Source: Blumeriella jaapii (Eukaryota > Ascomycota > Leotiomycetes > Helotiales > Drepanopezizaceae). Taken from it: a DNA stretch of 64,000 nucleotides. The stretch spans positions 186,001 to 250,000 of the forward strand of contig VWND01000017.1 in NCBI GenBank assembly GCA_009599575.1, read 5' to 3'. The number at the start of each line of letters is the position of its first letter. Position 1 is the first letter of the stretch. A model generated the notes under the pieces. It did not search any database. It worked only from the letters and a program-made list of their open reading frames with translations, and was not told the DNA's origin. The position numbers were made by a program, and so were the translations under genes. Positions 35,033-48,921 of the stretch are shown here, one piece after another.

Positions 35033-36795
35033 AATAACGTCGCTGTATATGGAAAAGCGACCGTTAACCACGGTAAATTTACGTGGATTAGTAAATAAAA
35101 TAAAAGTTAATTCGTAGTATTACACGAAAAAATAATTAATAAAATTATCGATAGCTTCGGAATCGTTTAAAAAGTAGGTTTTGATATATGTATTATTAGT
35201 AATTATAATATAAAGCAATATTAAATATAATTTCGAAACGCCGTTTAAAGCAGATAATTTCAATTTATTTTTCAAAGGTTTTTAATAATAACAATTATTA
35301 GAAATAATCAGTTTTCCGACTTTTTTGCCTCGGCTTTAGCTTTTTTAATTTAAAAAAAGTCGGGGCAATTAGCAGCTCGGTGTTTATCGCTGGTATATTA
35401 TAAGCAGAAATTATTAGCAAAAAAATAAGTTCGGCGAATTAGCTTTTCGGCGTTTTTTATTAGGCGTCTGTTTTTCGCTATATTAACTGCGGTTCAAATA
35501 ATTGTTTTAGTTTAAATAGCGCTGAGATTTATAAAATCGCTTTGAATAATAGTCGTAATAATAGTTTTAAATACGGAAATAAAGGAAAAAATCATTTTTA
35601 CGTAGCGGCTTTTTGTTTTGTAATAATTAAAATTTAATTATCGAAAAACGGTATCGGTTTCGCGCATTTGGGCGCAGAAACTAATAAAATCGGTTTTTAA
35701 ATCGGAAAAATTAATATATAATAAACGGATAATAATATTAGAATAAAAAGCTTCGTATAGAATTGCGATAGCAGCTTCGTTATTAAATTTAATATAACTT
35801 TTAACTTTTAGCTAAATAAAAAAAAAGATGAATAAAAATTGATTATTTTGCTTAAAAAATAAATTTTTTTTAAATGCATCTGCTTATTAGTTTAAAAACA
35901 CCGAACGATTATTATAGAACTTGGATTATTTTTACAACAGTTAAATAAAAAAAAATACCGTTCGTACGTAAACTTTTTTGTAAAACACTTTTGGCTGTAT
36001 CGGAAAAACGGGAAAAAAAATAGCTTATACGATTTTATTTGGTCGCATATTAGTTTTGATTAAAACGGAGCTTTAGAATTATATTTTAAAAAAAAATGGT
36101 GAAATGCTTTATAATGTTTCCAATGCTTTTCGAATCAGTAAATTTATCGGGGTCGAAAAAAACAAATGTTTTTTTTTCGGTATTTAATATATTCTGACTA
36201 GTAGAAGCTTATTTTCGGAAATTAGCAAGTTCGGCTTCGAAATCCTAAATTATTTTCTTTTAAAACGCTTTTTTTTTCCAGTATTATATTATTTGAATAT
36301 TCAGCTTTTGAGTTTAATTAATTAGTTTGGCTTTAAATAATATTATTATATCGTTTTGTTTTACCGCGTAAGCGAAAATATCGAGGATTTCGCGAAAACA
36401 AGCTTTTGTATTAGCGATCAAAGCGGCGGCGATTTGATCGGAGTATTTAAAAAGTTTTAAAATAAAGTATTTAAAAGGTTCCGACAATTTAAAAAGTTCC
36501 GATATTTTGGTATCCGTTAAAAAGGAGCGTAAAGTATATTTCGTTCCGGAATATAAGCAAAAGCAAAACAAGGTTTTTTAAATATAGGTTTTGTATTAAA
36601 AAGGATTGTCGTTTCGTAGTTCCGTAAAAATCGTAAAAATAAAAAATCGTAAAAGTTATTTTTAAAAAGTCGTAAAGGTCGTTGTCGCGATAAGATTTGT
36701 TGACTTTCCGTATGCGCAAAAGCAAAACAGAGTTGGCAGGCTTTTTCAGCTTAAGGGCTGAAATAAGGGTATTAAAGGGGGTTTGGTAGTTAATA

Positions 36796-36970
36796 TGTTA
36801 AAAAATGCGAACGAGCAGAAGGTTCGTAGATAATTTGTATTAATTACGGGGTTTTAATTTTAGAAGTGTCGTGAAGTCTAAGATATAATGTGTGCGGGCT
36901 CCGATGTTACGTGACAACAACGTGATTTTCGGACCACGTGACCAACGAACTGACGTTTTATCTTTTCACA
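36796..36970 (-). repeat. 5' LTR of Gypsy copy A
   Basis: Partner of 29562-29736, same length. Ends CACA next to the GCGCA duplication. Confidence 0.92.
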
Positions 36971-37349
36971 GCGCAAATACTTTTCGCGGGCCTTAACGAT
37001 TTTATAAATCGTTTCGATACTGCTACCGCCGCTGCCGCTTTTTTTTTTTTTGCTGCCGAAACCAAAGCTTTTGCTAAAATCTTTATCGATTTTATTATTT
37101 ACGACGCTTATATAAATCGTTTAAAAAAAAATAACGTTTCGGCTTTTATAATAATCGAAAATCGTGCGAATCGCGCCGCGGCTCGAGCTGCCGCCGTTGC
37201 TATTGCGTCCGTTTCTGCCGGTTTGGCGGCTGCTATTATTTTAAAAACTTTGGCTGCGCCGGCCTTTTTTTTTAACGACGCTAATATAAAACGTATTTTC
37301 CGACGTTTCGAAAACGTCGCTCGGATTTATTCTAACCAATTAAATTAAA

Positions 37350-40300
37350 TTCTGGATTTTTACGAAAATATCGTAATTATAATTCAAAATTCGATTACGG
37401 CTATCGTAAAAGTTTTAATTAAAATAAATCGAATATTTTGCGAATTCGTTTAATACTAATTCTTTTTAGCTTGCCGCTGCTTTTAAATCTGAAAAAAATA
37501 GCGATAAAAAAAAAATAATAATAATAAAAATAAATTGATTTAGCGGCGGTTCTAAAGTTTTTTAAATATTTTTTTTTTTTTTTTCTTTGCTTTTATAACG
37601 CGCATTCGTTATTATTCCGTTGCTATTATTTATCGTATTTTTTAAATATTTTTTTATAATTTTTTTTACGTTCGTAAAATAATTTTCTAGCTTCTAAAAA
37701 TCTTCGTTTAATAAATAATTTTTTTATCGCACCAAATAATATCGGCCTTTTTTTATATTTTTATAAGTTTGTATTAATTTAATTTTGTATTTTTCGGATT
37801 TTTAAAATTTTATTATATTATTTTTCGGCTCGGTATCGTTTCGACCCTGCCAAAATTTTAATAAAAAAACGTGGAAAATATCGTAAATACGATATTAAAA
37901 AAAAAGTTCGAATTAATAAGCTTGGCCGTACTCGTATATAATTCGCTTGATTTTAAAAGATTTTAAATATTTATTTGAAAACTTTCGAAAAAATCGCAGC
38001 TATCGAAGATTTTTAATCGATAATAATATTTTATCGTTTATTTAAAATCTAGTCTTTTTGTATTTAACGTCGTAAAACCTTTTATAATTCGCGTTGGCTT
38101 TTCTTAACTTTTTATTAAATATATTTTTTTTTTTGCAATATTTTAATTCGTTTTTCCGCTAACGATACCTTTTTTTTTACGACGTCGCTTTCGACGTTAC
38201 TGCTAAGTTTTAAATAAAAGCCGTATAATATGCGAAAAAAAATAAAATCCGTAAAAACGTATATCGAATTATTATACGTAAACTCGGCTAAAGCAAGCTT
38301 CGTAGCTTAATCGTTTTGTCGATAATTGTAATACGTGCGAAAATAAAATTTTAAAACTTAATTTTAATATTCCGTTTGGCCATTTATTTAAAAATAAAAA
38401 ACGATGCTTAATCGACGTCGTATTTATAAATAAAACATTATTAAAAACCAGAATTTATTAATAAAAACTGACCTTTTATTTATAATAATTTTTTTAAAAC
38501 AGCCAAAATCTTTGTAAACGTGTTATATAAATATTTTAATTAAATTTAAAACTAAAATCGTTTTTTGTATCGATATATATTTCGACAGCTTCGTATATCG
38601 GTTTATTATAACGAATATCGAATTGTAAATACGATTTCGTTTTTTATTAAAAAATAAATTCGTAATAAAATTTATAGTTATTTTTTTATAAAATTTCGTA
38701 AAAATCGAAAAAAAGGCTAATTCGCTATAGGATCGGTGTTTTTTAAGCTTGTTTTTTTAGCACTTTTCATACGTATTAACGTAACGCTTTACGTCGCTTC
38801 GTAAATCAGGCCAGAAATACTTTTTTTCGACCAGTTTTAACGTTCGCCGAAAGCTTTAATAACCGGCGGTCGGATCGTCGTAATTAATTTTTAATATTTC
38901 GCTTTTAATAGCGCTTTTATTCGGAATATACGCACGTTTTTTGTAACGTAGTAATTTATTTTGGCTTATACGCCAGTATTTTTCGGACCCGGCTCGATTA
39001 TTTTGCGAAGCCGATTCGTACGTTTTTTATAATATAAAAAAATTAGATTTTTGTAATTTAAAAATAGTTTTATAAATCGATTTTGCTAGCTCGTTATTAG
39101 CCGTTTCGGATTATAGCAATACAGCGGCTACGCTTCGTGATATATACTATTTGCAATTAGTAATATTAATAAAAAACAGTCCGGCGAAAAAGCTTTTTAT
39201 TTAGCTTTTTTCCGCTTGCTTTTTATTTTTTATTTTCGTTAATAAAAGTTTCGAATATTTATCGGCGCGAAATGATTTATGCTCCGATTTTAAGCGTGTT
39301 TTTACTGCGAAAAACATTTTAAATTTTTTTAAATAAACTAGTTTTAGCTTACGATGCAGCGTAAGCAGCTGCTCGTTATTTTTTTTTAAATTTTTTTTTA
39401 AATTTGGCCGGCGGAAAAAACTATCCGCCGGATTAAAAACTTTTATTTTATATTCGATTGCAAAATCGTATTTAGCTAGCTCGTCGGCCTATTTCGCTTA
39501 GCGTTCGTTTAAACGTTTTTTCGTAAAAAAGTATTTTAAATTATAATAATTTGTACGCATAATAATAACGTCGGAAGCGCTACGTAAATATTAGTTCTAT
39601 TATTTAAAAACGTAAATTATAATTATTAGTTTAGCGTCGTAAACTTCGTATTTTTATTTTATAAAAAAAAGCTTTTTCGAATAATATACGATAGAATGCT
39701 AACGTATTTTCGCATTTTTTTCGAATAATTAAAATAATATTCCGTTAATAACGAATTTCGAAGCGTTTGTTTCGATTTGAATTTTTAATCGAGGGTCGAA
39801 ATAGCGTAAAATCGATATTCGGCAAAACTTTTTTTTTAAAAATAAAAAAGCGATCTTCGCTTCGAATAAAAAACGAAAAAAGCCCGATATCTTTTCTCGT
39901 TATATCCTTTTTAAAAGATTTATAATAGATCGGCAAAACTTAGCGTAGTTTTTAATAAAACGTTTATAAAAATTAATAAAATCCAAAAATATTTAAATAT
40001 CTTGCTACGTAATAAAAAAAGGCTATTTCCGAATATTATTTATTTTCCTTGAGTTTATTTTAATTTTCGTAGAAATAACGACGAAGCTTAGGAATTTAAT
40101 CGTATTCGTATCGAAAGCATATTTTTCAGATTTTCGTAAAATTTATTAATACGAAGTTTTTCGAAAACTTTTTTTATCGCGTTTATATAATCGTCGAAGT
40201 TTTCGAAAAATATTAAAATATCGTCGAGGTAAATTATATACGTAATATTTACTAAACCGACTAAAACTTAATTAATATACGTTTAAAAAGTTGCTGATGC

Positions 40301-41900
40301 GTTCGAAAGGCCGAAAAGTAATACGCAATATTCGAAATATCCGTAACGAATGCGAAACGCAATTTTCCATTTATTTCCTTTTTTTATTCGAAAGCGGTGA
40401 TACGCTTAAATAAAATCTAATTTAATAAATATTTTAGCTTTTTTTAAACGATTTAAAATTTCGCTTATAAAAAATAAAAAAATTCGATTTTTAACCGTAA
40501 TTGCGTTTAGATTTTTATAATCGACGTATAATCGTAAATTTTCGTTTTTTTTCGGTATAAATATTACCGATGCGCCGGCAAAATTAATAAACCTTTTTAT
40601 CCAGCTTTTTTTTAAGCTCGAATCGAAATATTCGCGTAATTCGGTAAGTTCAGATTCCGATAAAAAATAAATTGGTTTTTAAAAAAGGTTTTTTTTCCGC
40701 GAAATCTATTCGATATTTTATAAAATAATAAAAAGCTAGAATAACCGCGGCGGTATCGTCGAATACGTCGGCGTAATCGTCGTATTTAAAAAATAATTAA
40801 TGCTGTTTTTTAATAGCTTTTTTTAAAACGATATAAAACGCTTGCTTTTTTTGGATTTTTTTTTAAAACGTTTAATTATAACGAAATTAAATTATAAGCG
40901 TTCGATTAAATATCGCTACGATTTAATTCGAAAGCTTATAGCGAGATCGATATTTCGCAATTAAAAAAATCTTAAAATAAATAAAACTTCTAAAATATTT
41001 ATATCGTAAGCTACGAAATCGCTTTGTATTTTTTTAATTATTTTATAATTATTAATAGCGCGAATAAATTGCGTATACGTGCCGTAAATAATTTTTTTTT
41101 TTTTTAATTGTAAATAAATTAATACGTTTTTGAATTGGTTTTTATTTATATTTAATTAATAACTTTTAAATTACGCAGTTTTTTTTCGCGCCGCAATCGA
41201 TAAAAGCTCGTTTCGTACGAGTTTCGTTTTTAGCTTTTTTAATTTCGACTGAAATTATTATTTTTTGCTTTTTTTTTTCGTTCGATTTTATTAGCAGCGA
41301 CGAAATTAAAATCGAACGAAAGCTTTTTCCGAATTTTTAAATTTATTAGCTTCGGAGCAGTTTAAAATTATATATTTTTTTTTGTTGCATTTATAATATT
41401 CGATTTTTAAATAATTGGCTATGCGATGCCTTTTTTTTTAATAGCGATTACATTTCGAAAAATAAAAAAAATCGTTAAAAGTTTTAAAATTCCAAAGGAT
41501 TTTATTAAAATTATCGTTTTTTCTTTTTTTTTTTTATAACGTATTTTCGAATCGAAAACGGTATATATTTGTTTTAGCTTTTAAATTTTAATCGTAAATA
41601 TAAGTTTTTTTTTTTTTTTTTTTTTTTACATTCGTTTTATCGTTTATTATTTTTCGTTTCGTCGCTGATAATTTTATTAGCATTTTCGATACGACGAACG
41701 ATTAATATTAATTTTTCGTACGAATTTATAACTGTAATATTGCTTCGTTTAATAATTTTTTTTCGAAAAATAAATCGGAATTTTACGAAAAGCATTTTCC
41801 TTTTAATCGTATCGTTTATTATTTGCAATTGCTGTTCGAAATTATTTAAATAAGCAACGAAATTATTAATTGATTTATGCTTTTTGCTTCGCTTTATCGT
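37350..41900 (-). pseudogene. Gag-pol relic of the 413-bp-LTR Gypsy
   Basis: Read on the minus strand from right to left. A gag zinc-knuckle relic lies at about 41460-41395 (C-x2-Y, RHRIANY, i.e. CCHC with cysteines turned to tyrosine). Reverse transcriptase is at about 40700-40000 with FGLSNASATF and an intact catalytic YLDDIL at about 40233-40216. The RNase H start is near 39830-39750. The integrase zinc-binding region and its approach are at about 38890-38690 (DDPTAGY, KYFWPDLRSDV, YEKC), with the core domain left of it. This order, PR-RT-RH-INT, is Ty3/Gypsy. Many in-frame stops and frameshifts make it non-functional. Part of gag lies on the other side of the nested element, at 48178-48921. 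Confidence 0.88.
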
Positions 41901-42171
41901 ATAAATTCGAAGCCGCGATTTTTCGATTTTCCGTATTTATTAGAAAATTTAATATTTATTTTTTAAAATCGTTTTATATAATTCGAATATTCGTAAAACG
42001 TCGTTTGTATCCGGTTCACTTTTTTTTTATTTTATCGTCGAAAATTAAAACATAAGCGTTAATTTTCTTTTAATTAATACAAAATATTACTTTTTTATTT
42101 TAGCGGAAACTTCGCTTTGCACGCCGAATAAAAAATTAAGCTTTTTTAGTATTTTTTTTTCGGTATATTAA

Positions 42172-42345
42172 TGTCAGGGGTGCGAACGAGCAGAAGGTTC
42201 GTAGATGAATTGCATTGACTACGGGGTTTTTAAGTTAGAGGTGCCGCGAAGTCTAAAATATAGTGTGTGCGGGCTCCGATGTCACGTGATAACAACGTGA
42301 CCTTCGGACCACGTAATTAACGAACTGACGTTTTATTTTTTTATA
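42172..42345 (-). repeat. 3' LTR of Gypsy copy B
   Basis: Starts TGTCAGGGG. Its inner end reads TTTTATTTTTTTATA where the 5' LTR has TCTCATCCCCTTACA, i.e. every difference is C to T. Confidence 0.92.
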
Positions 42346-42349
42346 TATG

Positions 42350-45300
42350 ATTTTTTTTTTTATTTTTTTATTTAATTTTTTCGTCGTCGGAATTTACTTT
42401 TATAAATCGAACTTCGTTCGCGAAGCGTTTTTGTAAACGAATACGGAATTTAGCTGAAATAATAAAAAAAATAGTAAAAAAAAAAGCAGGTTTTTTTAGT
42501 TTCGGAAGCAGAATAATTAATTCTTTTATAATAGAAAAAGAATTAATAGCAGTTTTCTTATATTTAATAACGGTTATAAAAGCTTTTTTTAATAATAAAA
42601 GCTCGTTTTTGTTATTCGTCGATTTGGCACGTTTTTTGTTAGCAATTTTGGTTTTAATTAATTTTGCTTTAATCGGATAAGGTTTTTAAAAAAAACGTAT
42701 AACGAATTTAATTATAAAACTGTATGCGTTAATAACGTTTTCTAATGGTTTTTAAAATTAATTTTCGACGTTGTAACCGCGTTATTATATAAAATAAAAA
42801 AAGTTAAAATTTCGTTTAAAATCGAAAATAGCGTTTATAGCTTATAACAAGCTGCCGTCGGCGTCGATAAAAACAAATGGTAGAAAAGAGTTTTTCTGCT
42901 TTGGAAAAAGGTCGTTGTAAACAAATTTAAGCAAATTAATATAAAAAACGAAATGTAATAATTTTTGTTCGAAAAATAATTTTAATTTATAATTGTAAAA
43001 GCTTAAAAAACTTCGGCGATTTTATAAAAATCGTAAAACTTATTATCGAGCTTTTTAATTAGTTTGATAAAAATAATATTGCGCTTATTAAAAAACACGC
43101 TATTTTTTATTCGGTAAATAAAAACTGGTTGGCGGTATCGATTAAAATAATATTTTTGGTCGGTCAGCGCTGAAATCAGATTCGTACGTAATAATAGTTT
43201 TATTTTTTTTTTTTTTTTTTTTGCAAAATCGTTTTTTTTTTTTGCGTCTGCTATTTGTAACGTACGAAAAGTCGAAGCTAAAATAAATTTGGATAAAAAA
43301 AAACTTAATCGGAGATAAAAGCTTTTATTGGCGTAAAAAAAAAAAAACTCCGGTAAAAGCGTTTACAGCGTTATTTACTGCGAATTCGGCTAGAAGAAGC
43401 TAATTTTCCTAGTTTTTTTAGGCGTATTTAACAAATTATTTTAAATAAAAAAAATAAATAAGCGTTTGCGTTTTCGGTTTAGCTATTTATTTCGGAATAA
43501 AAGCTGGTGGATAGCGAAATATTAGTTTCGAAACGGTGATTAATAGCTTTTCAGAATTGTAAAACGAACAAAAAACTTCGGTTTGAAATTATAAAATCGG
43601 AAAAATTATATAAGCGCCAAATATTTTTATAAAACAGCTTGGCTAAATTTGACGCTTTTATAATTAAATAGCAAGTTGTATAATATCGTTTTTTTTGATA
43701 AAACGATATATTACGACCATAATCAAATTGTTTCGATTTTTATGCTTTTTTACTGAAAAAAGGCTTATAAAATCGATTGATATATGATTTCAACGGCGTA
43801 AAAAAATAAAAACAAAAGTTTGAAAAATCTTTGGTAGCGTTGATTAATATTTATATTACGAAAATAGCCGTTGCAATTGCGTACAAATCTTTTGCAATTT
43901 TTAGAAATTAATAGCCAATAGTAATTTCTGCTGACAATTTCGTACAGTTTGTTTTTTTCGAAATGGCCTGTTTTTATTAAATTATAGGCTATTTGCAAAA
44001 GCCAAGTGCGAATAGAAATATTCAAACTCGGTGTATTTAAAACGTATAATCGGTTTCGAAAATACAATTTGTTATTGCGTATAAAACATTCGGAAAATTA
44101 TAAGTTTTTTGATTTCGGAATACTTTTTGATTTAAGCATTTTTTTTTAATAGCAATTTATAACTTATTAATAAAATAATATTCGTTTAATAATCGTAAAA
44201 GCTTTTCGTCGTTTGCCTCGGGTATTTGTTTAAGCAAAACTGGAAAAGCGTTTAAAATTTTAATTAAATAATGCTTTTTAAAAAAAGTTTGATTTTGAAA
44301 TTGGATTTTTTCGTTTAAAAAATTTTAAGAAAAGTTTTAAAAACGTCGGATTAAAAAATCAGGTTTGCTATTTTGTTTTTTAAATTTAAATATAATTATA
44401 AAGTTAAAACCAATTAAAAATTCGCTTTAGCGTATTTAACGCCTGTTAAATTGCTTAATCGTTATAAAATATTTTAAGTTTCGGTAGTTTGTAAATATTC
44501 GAATTGGATAGGCAGCTTTTTGTAATTCGGCTCGTTAATTTTCGAAGCAACGTATAATAACGAAAAGTTTTTTATTATAAATCTCGTAATTACATTCGGC
44601 TAAATCGAATTTTTTCGATATAAAAACGATTAAATAAAATACTTTTGCATCGTTTTTTTAAAAAAGAATTTTTAAAAAAACGTAATTAAAAGCGTCGGTT
44701 TTAACGAAAATCTTTTTATCAAAATTAAAATAAAATAATATAAATGCAATAATAAAAGCTGATTTAAAAAATTCGAAAATTTTAATACAATTATTATTAA
44801 AATTTTATTTAATGTTTATTTTCGTCAGATTTATCAAAAATATAACGATGCGAAAAAAACTTTTAATAAAGCGTCGATAAAAATTTGCAAAATCTAAAAA
44901 CGCTTATACGTTTTTGACGTTAAATGGAAGGTTTCAGCTAATAATAGCTTTTAATTTTTTAGGGTTTATTTTGATTTTAATAATAAAAATGATTATTTTT
45001 AGATAAACGATTTTTTGAATTTTAAATTCGCATTTTTTTATATTTAATTGCAGGCCAGCGTCGAAAAAAGCTTAAAAAACGAAATTAACGTGTTTTTTGT
45101 GTTTTTAAAAATCGTTTGAATAAACTAAAATATCGTTTATATAAATTGTGCAAAAAATATTTAAATAAAATCGTAAAATATCGTTTATACGAAATTGAAA
45201 AATGGCAGAGGCGTTGTATAAACCGAAAAATAAAATCAACGATTCGAATAGGCCGTATTTCGTATTAAACGCAGTAAGCTATTTATGGCTTTTTTTTATT

Positions 45301-47990
45301 CGAATTTTATTAAAAACGGCAAAAACGTTAAGTTTAATATAAAATTTCGCTTTATTTAATCGAGAAAGTATTTTTTAAATTAATAGCAAAGGATATCGGT
45401 TTTTAATTATTATAACGTTGAAAGTTTTATAATCGACGCAAAAATGTAATTCGCCTTTTGGTTTTTTCGCAAATAAAATTAAAAAGGCGGCGGAAAAAAA
45501 ACTAGCTCGAATCTAGCTTTTCTCGAAGTTTTCTTTTAGAAATTTGCGTAAAACTTAAAATTCGTTAATTGATATATTATATAAAAAACCGTATAAAAGT
45601 ATTGCGCTAAAACGGAGTTTTATCGTATAATTAACGCTTTTTTTATAAAGCGCAAATTTATCAGTTTTAATAAAATCGAAAGCGGCCAAATAATAATAAT
45701 AATATTAAAAAATTTTTATTCGGAAATCGATTAATAGTTTGATTTGAAAGATTAAACGAATATTTTCCAAAAAGGTTTTAGCGAAATAAAGTTTAGCTGA
45801 TAAATATTATCGTTTAGCTTAAAAGAGTTTTTGTCGTAATTAGTTTATTTTTGAAAATGCAAAATTAGAATCGTTTTTAATTATAGCGCCGAGTTTTTAT
45901 AAACGTTGGTCGATTTCGTATAATAAGGCTGAAAATACTTCGATTTCGGACTGGAAAAATAAAATATTAAAAGCAGCAGCTTTTGTACGGCGAGAAGGGG
46001 CTGATTGAACGATTAATTTGTAAAAGTGGCGTTTTTGAATTAAATCTAAAATAATTAATTAATAAAAGTTCTGAAATAAATAATTCGAACGGTAAAAGTC
46101 TGAATTAAAGCAAAAAGTATTCGTAATTTAATTAATATAGGAATTATATGTTTTAAGCCAAGGTTTGCTTAAAATAAAATCGTATTTTTTAGTGTTATAA
46201 TAAAAATTGTAATTCGTTCGGTATAGCGGGCGATATTGATTTGAAAAAAGACTTAATAAATAACGTCGCCGTAAATAAAAGAATATTTGTTAACCACGGT
46301 AAGTTTACGTGGATTAATAAATAAAACAGAAGTTAATTCGTAGTATTATACGAAAGCATAATTAATAAAATTATCGGTAGCTTCGGAATTGTTTAAAAAA
46401 TAAGTTTTAATATGTATATTATTAGCAGTTATAATACAAAACAATATCAAATATAATTCCGGAACGCTATTTAAAACAAATAATTTTAATTTATTTTTTA
46501 AAGGTTTCTGATAGTAACAATTATTAAAAACAGTTAGTTTCCCGACTTTTTTGCTTCGGCTTTAGCTTTTTTAATTTAAGAAAAATCGGAGCAGTTAACA
46601 GCTCGGTGTTTATCGCTAATATATTATAAGCAAAAGTTATTAGCAAAAAGGTAAATTCGGCGAGCTAGCTTTTCGGCGTCACCGATTAGGCGTTTGTTTA
46701 TTATATTAGCTGCGGTTTATATAATTGCTTTGGTTTAAATAGCGCTGAAATTTATAAAATCGCTTTAAATAATAATCGTAATAGCAGTTTTAAATATAAA
46801 AGCGAAAAAAATAATTTTCGTATTACGGCTTTCGGTTTTATAATAATTAAAATTTAATTATCGAAAAACGATATCGGTTTTGCGTATTTAAGCGCAAAAA
46901 CTAATAAAATCGGTTTTCAAATCGGAAAAATTAATATACGATAAACGGATAATTATATTAAAATAAAAAGTTTCGCGTAAAATAGCGATAGCGGCTTCGT
47001 TATTAAATTTAATATGATTTTTAATTTTCAGCCAGATAAAAAAAAAAATAAAAAAAAGTTAATTATTTTGCTTAAAAAACAAATTTTTTTTAAATGCATT
47101 TGTTTGTTAATTAAAAACACCGAACGATTATTAAAAAACTTAAATTATTTTTGCAATAATTAAATAAGAAAAAATGCCGTTCGTACGTAAACTTTTTTGT
47201 AAAACGCTTTTGGCTGTATCGGAAAGGCGGAAAAAAAAGTAATTTATGCGATTTTATTCGGTCGCATATCAATTCTGATTAAAACGGAATTTTAGAATTA
47301 TATTTTAAAAAAAAATAGTAAAATGCTTCGTAATATTGCCGGTGCTATCTGAATTTATAAATTTATCGGGGTCGGAAAAGGCAGGTGTTTTTCTTTTTGC
47401 GTTTAAAATGTTCGGTGTATTTTAACTGGTAGAAGCTTATCTTCGGAAATTGGCAAGCTCGGCTTCGTGGTTTTGAATCACTTTTTTTTAAAAAACCTTT
47501 TTTTTCTAATATTATACCGTTTAAATATTTAGCTTTTAAGCGAAATTATTTAGTTTAGCTTTAAATAATATTATTATATCGTTTTGTTTTACTACGTAAG
47601 CGAAAATATCGAAAATTTCTTAAAAGCAGGCTTTCGTATTAGCGATCAAAGCGGCGACGATTTAGTCGGAATATTTAAAATGCTTTAAAATAAAATAATT
47701 AAAAAGTTCCGATAATTTAAAATGATCCGATATAATTTATTAAAAAAAAAGCGTAAAATATATTTTGTTTCGGAATATAAGCAAAAGCAGAACGGGGTTT
47801 TTTAAATATAGGTTTTGTGTCAAAAAGGGTTGTCGTTTCGTAATTTCGTATTATAAAAATTATTTTTAAAAAGTCGTGAAAATTGTTATCGCGATAAAAT
47901 TTATTAATTTTTTATATGCGCAAAAGCAAAACAAAATTGGCAGGTCTTTTCAGCTCGAGAGCTGAAATAAAAGTGTCAAAAAGATTTGGT
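42350..47990 (-). pseudogene. Gag-pol relic of Gypsy copy B
   Basis: Collinear with copy A. Gag zinc-knuckle region is near 46620-46560. Reverse transcriptase is at about 45500-45000, again with YINDILVYS (about 45160-45115). The integrase zinc-binding region is at 44060-43850, where one histidine survives (KTGH) and a cysteine has become Tyr (CNGY). The two copies are damaged at different sites, so the ancestral residues can largely be told apart by comparison. Stops throughout; non-functional. Confidence 0.88.
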
Positions 47991-47998
47991 AGTTAATA

Positions 47999-48172
47999 TG
48001 TCAAAGGTGCGAACGAGCAGAAGGTTCGTAAATAAATTGCATTAACTACGGGGTTTTTAAATTAGAAGTGCCGCGAAGTCTAAAATACAGTGTGTGCGGG
48101 CTCCGATGTCACGTAACAATAACGTGACCTTCGGACCACGTGACCAACGAACTGACGTCTCATCCCCTTACA
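47999..48172 (-). repeat. 5' LTR of Gypsy copy B
   Basis: Best preserved of the four LTRs at its outer end (CTCATCCCCTTACA next to the ATTAA duplication). Confidence 0.92.
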
Positions 48173-48921
48173 ATTAAAAAGTCTTTTATTTTTAATATTT
48201 TTCGGCTCGAATTCGCTATGTTTTTTACAAAAAATATAATATATTTAAAAAAAATGCTAAATCGTTTTTAATAAATATTATTATCGTAGTGCTTCGAAAA
48301 TACTTTATAATAATCGCCGACTTAGATTATTTTCTGTTTTTTTTAATTAAAACGGTATTAAAAAGTATAAAAACTTTTTTTTCGATATTTTCGAAAACGT
48401 TAAGTTTTTATTAAAATTGTTTAATTTTTTTTCGGAATTCGTTTCGGCGTTTTTTGGTTTTTTCGAATCTTTTGATTATTTCGTAAACTTTTTTTTTAGT
48501 TTTTTTTTGTTTTATTTTAATTCGTATTTTTTTTATTTTTTTACGTTTATCGTTTTTTTTTATTCGGCGCGGATTCGTTTATTAGCCTAATAAATCAGAG
48601 TTTCGGTGAAAAGTTTTTCCGAATCGCTTTAAGCGTGGCTTTTTTCAGTAATTTCTTCGATAAAAAAAATTAAAAAATCGTCGCGCTTTAATAATAAAAT
48701 ATTTTCGATTTTTAATAAAGCTGATAACGTTAAAAAAAACGATAATACGAAGTTTTTCTGAACAGCCGAAGGCGCTAGGTCTTTTTAAATAGCTGGAAAT
48801 GCCTGTTCGCTACGAATGCGAAAAGCTATAATATCGATAATAACGATATAAATATAATAGTATAATAAAAAATTGTTTTAGTAATATCGAATTGCCGTTC
48901 CGGTAAGTAAAAAAATCAGAA

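Larger units (their letters stand above)
29759..36790 (-). pseudogene. Gag-pol relic of Gypsy copy A
   Basis: Minus strand, right to left: gag (36725-35450), a zinc knuckle relic at about 35420-35360 (CL-stop-Y, DKHRAANC), reverse transcriptase (about 33000-32381) with FGLCNAFATF and the catalytic motif now YINDILVYS at 32523-32486 (first catalytic Asp changed to Asn), RNase H starting near 32105, and integrase zinc-binding region at 31480-31260. In the last, both histidines read as Tyr (AYDLIKTNYPG), as expected of CAC/CAT to TAC/TAT. The C-terminal tail at 30160-29759 (NVVNIYNSIAEF) resembles the end of a chromodomain, with a TGA at the likely Trp. Interrupted by the insertion at 33638-35032. 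Confidence 0.88.
29562..36970 (-). mobile_element. Ty3/Gypsy copy A of the 175-bp-LTR family, nested
   Basis: LTRs at 29562-29736 and 36796-36970 (175 bp each, TGTCA...CACA type) are flanked by GCGCA at 29557-29561 and 36971-36975. Removing the 1,395-bp element nested at 33638 and its 5-bp duplication leaves 6,009 bp, matching copy B (6,001 bp). Inserted into the 3' region of the 413-bp-LTR Gypsy, in the same orientation as it. Confidence 0.93.
42172..48172 (-). mobile_element. Ty3/Gypsy copy B of the 175-bp-LTR family, nested
   Basis: LTRs at 42172-42345 and 47999-48172 (174 bp each) flanked by ATTAA at 42167-42171 and 48173-48177. Total 6,001 bp, collinear with copy A along its whole length. 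Inserted in the gag part of the 413-bp-LTR Gypsy, same orientation. Confidence 0.93.

Noticed and set aside
36938..37348. 136-codon plus-strand open frame at the right end of Gypsy copy A.
   Set aside because: It starts inside the LTR and reads antisense through the 3' region of the 413-bp-LTR Gypsy. The Ala/Phe-rich composition reflects low-complexity RIP DNA.
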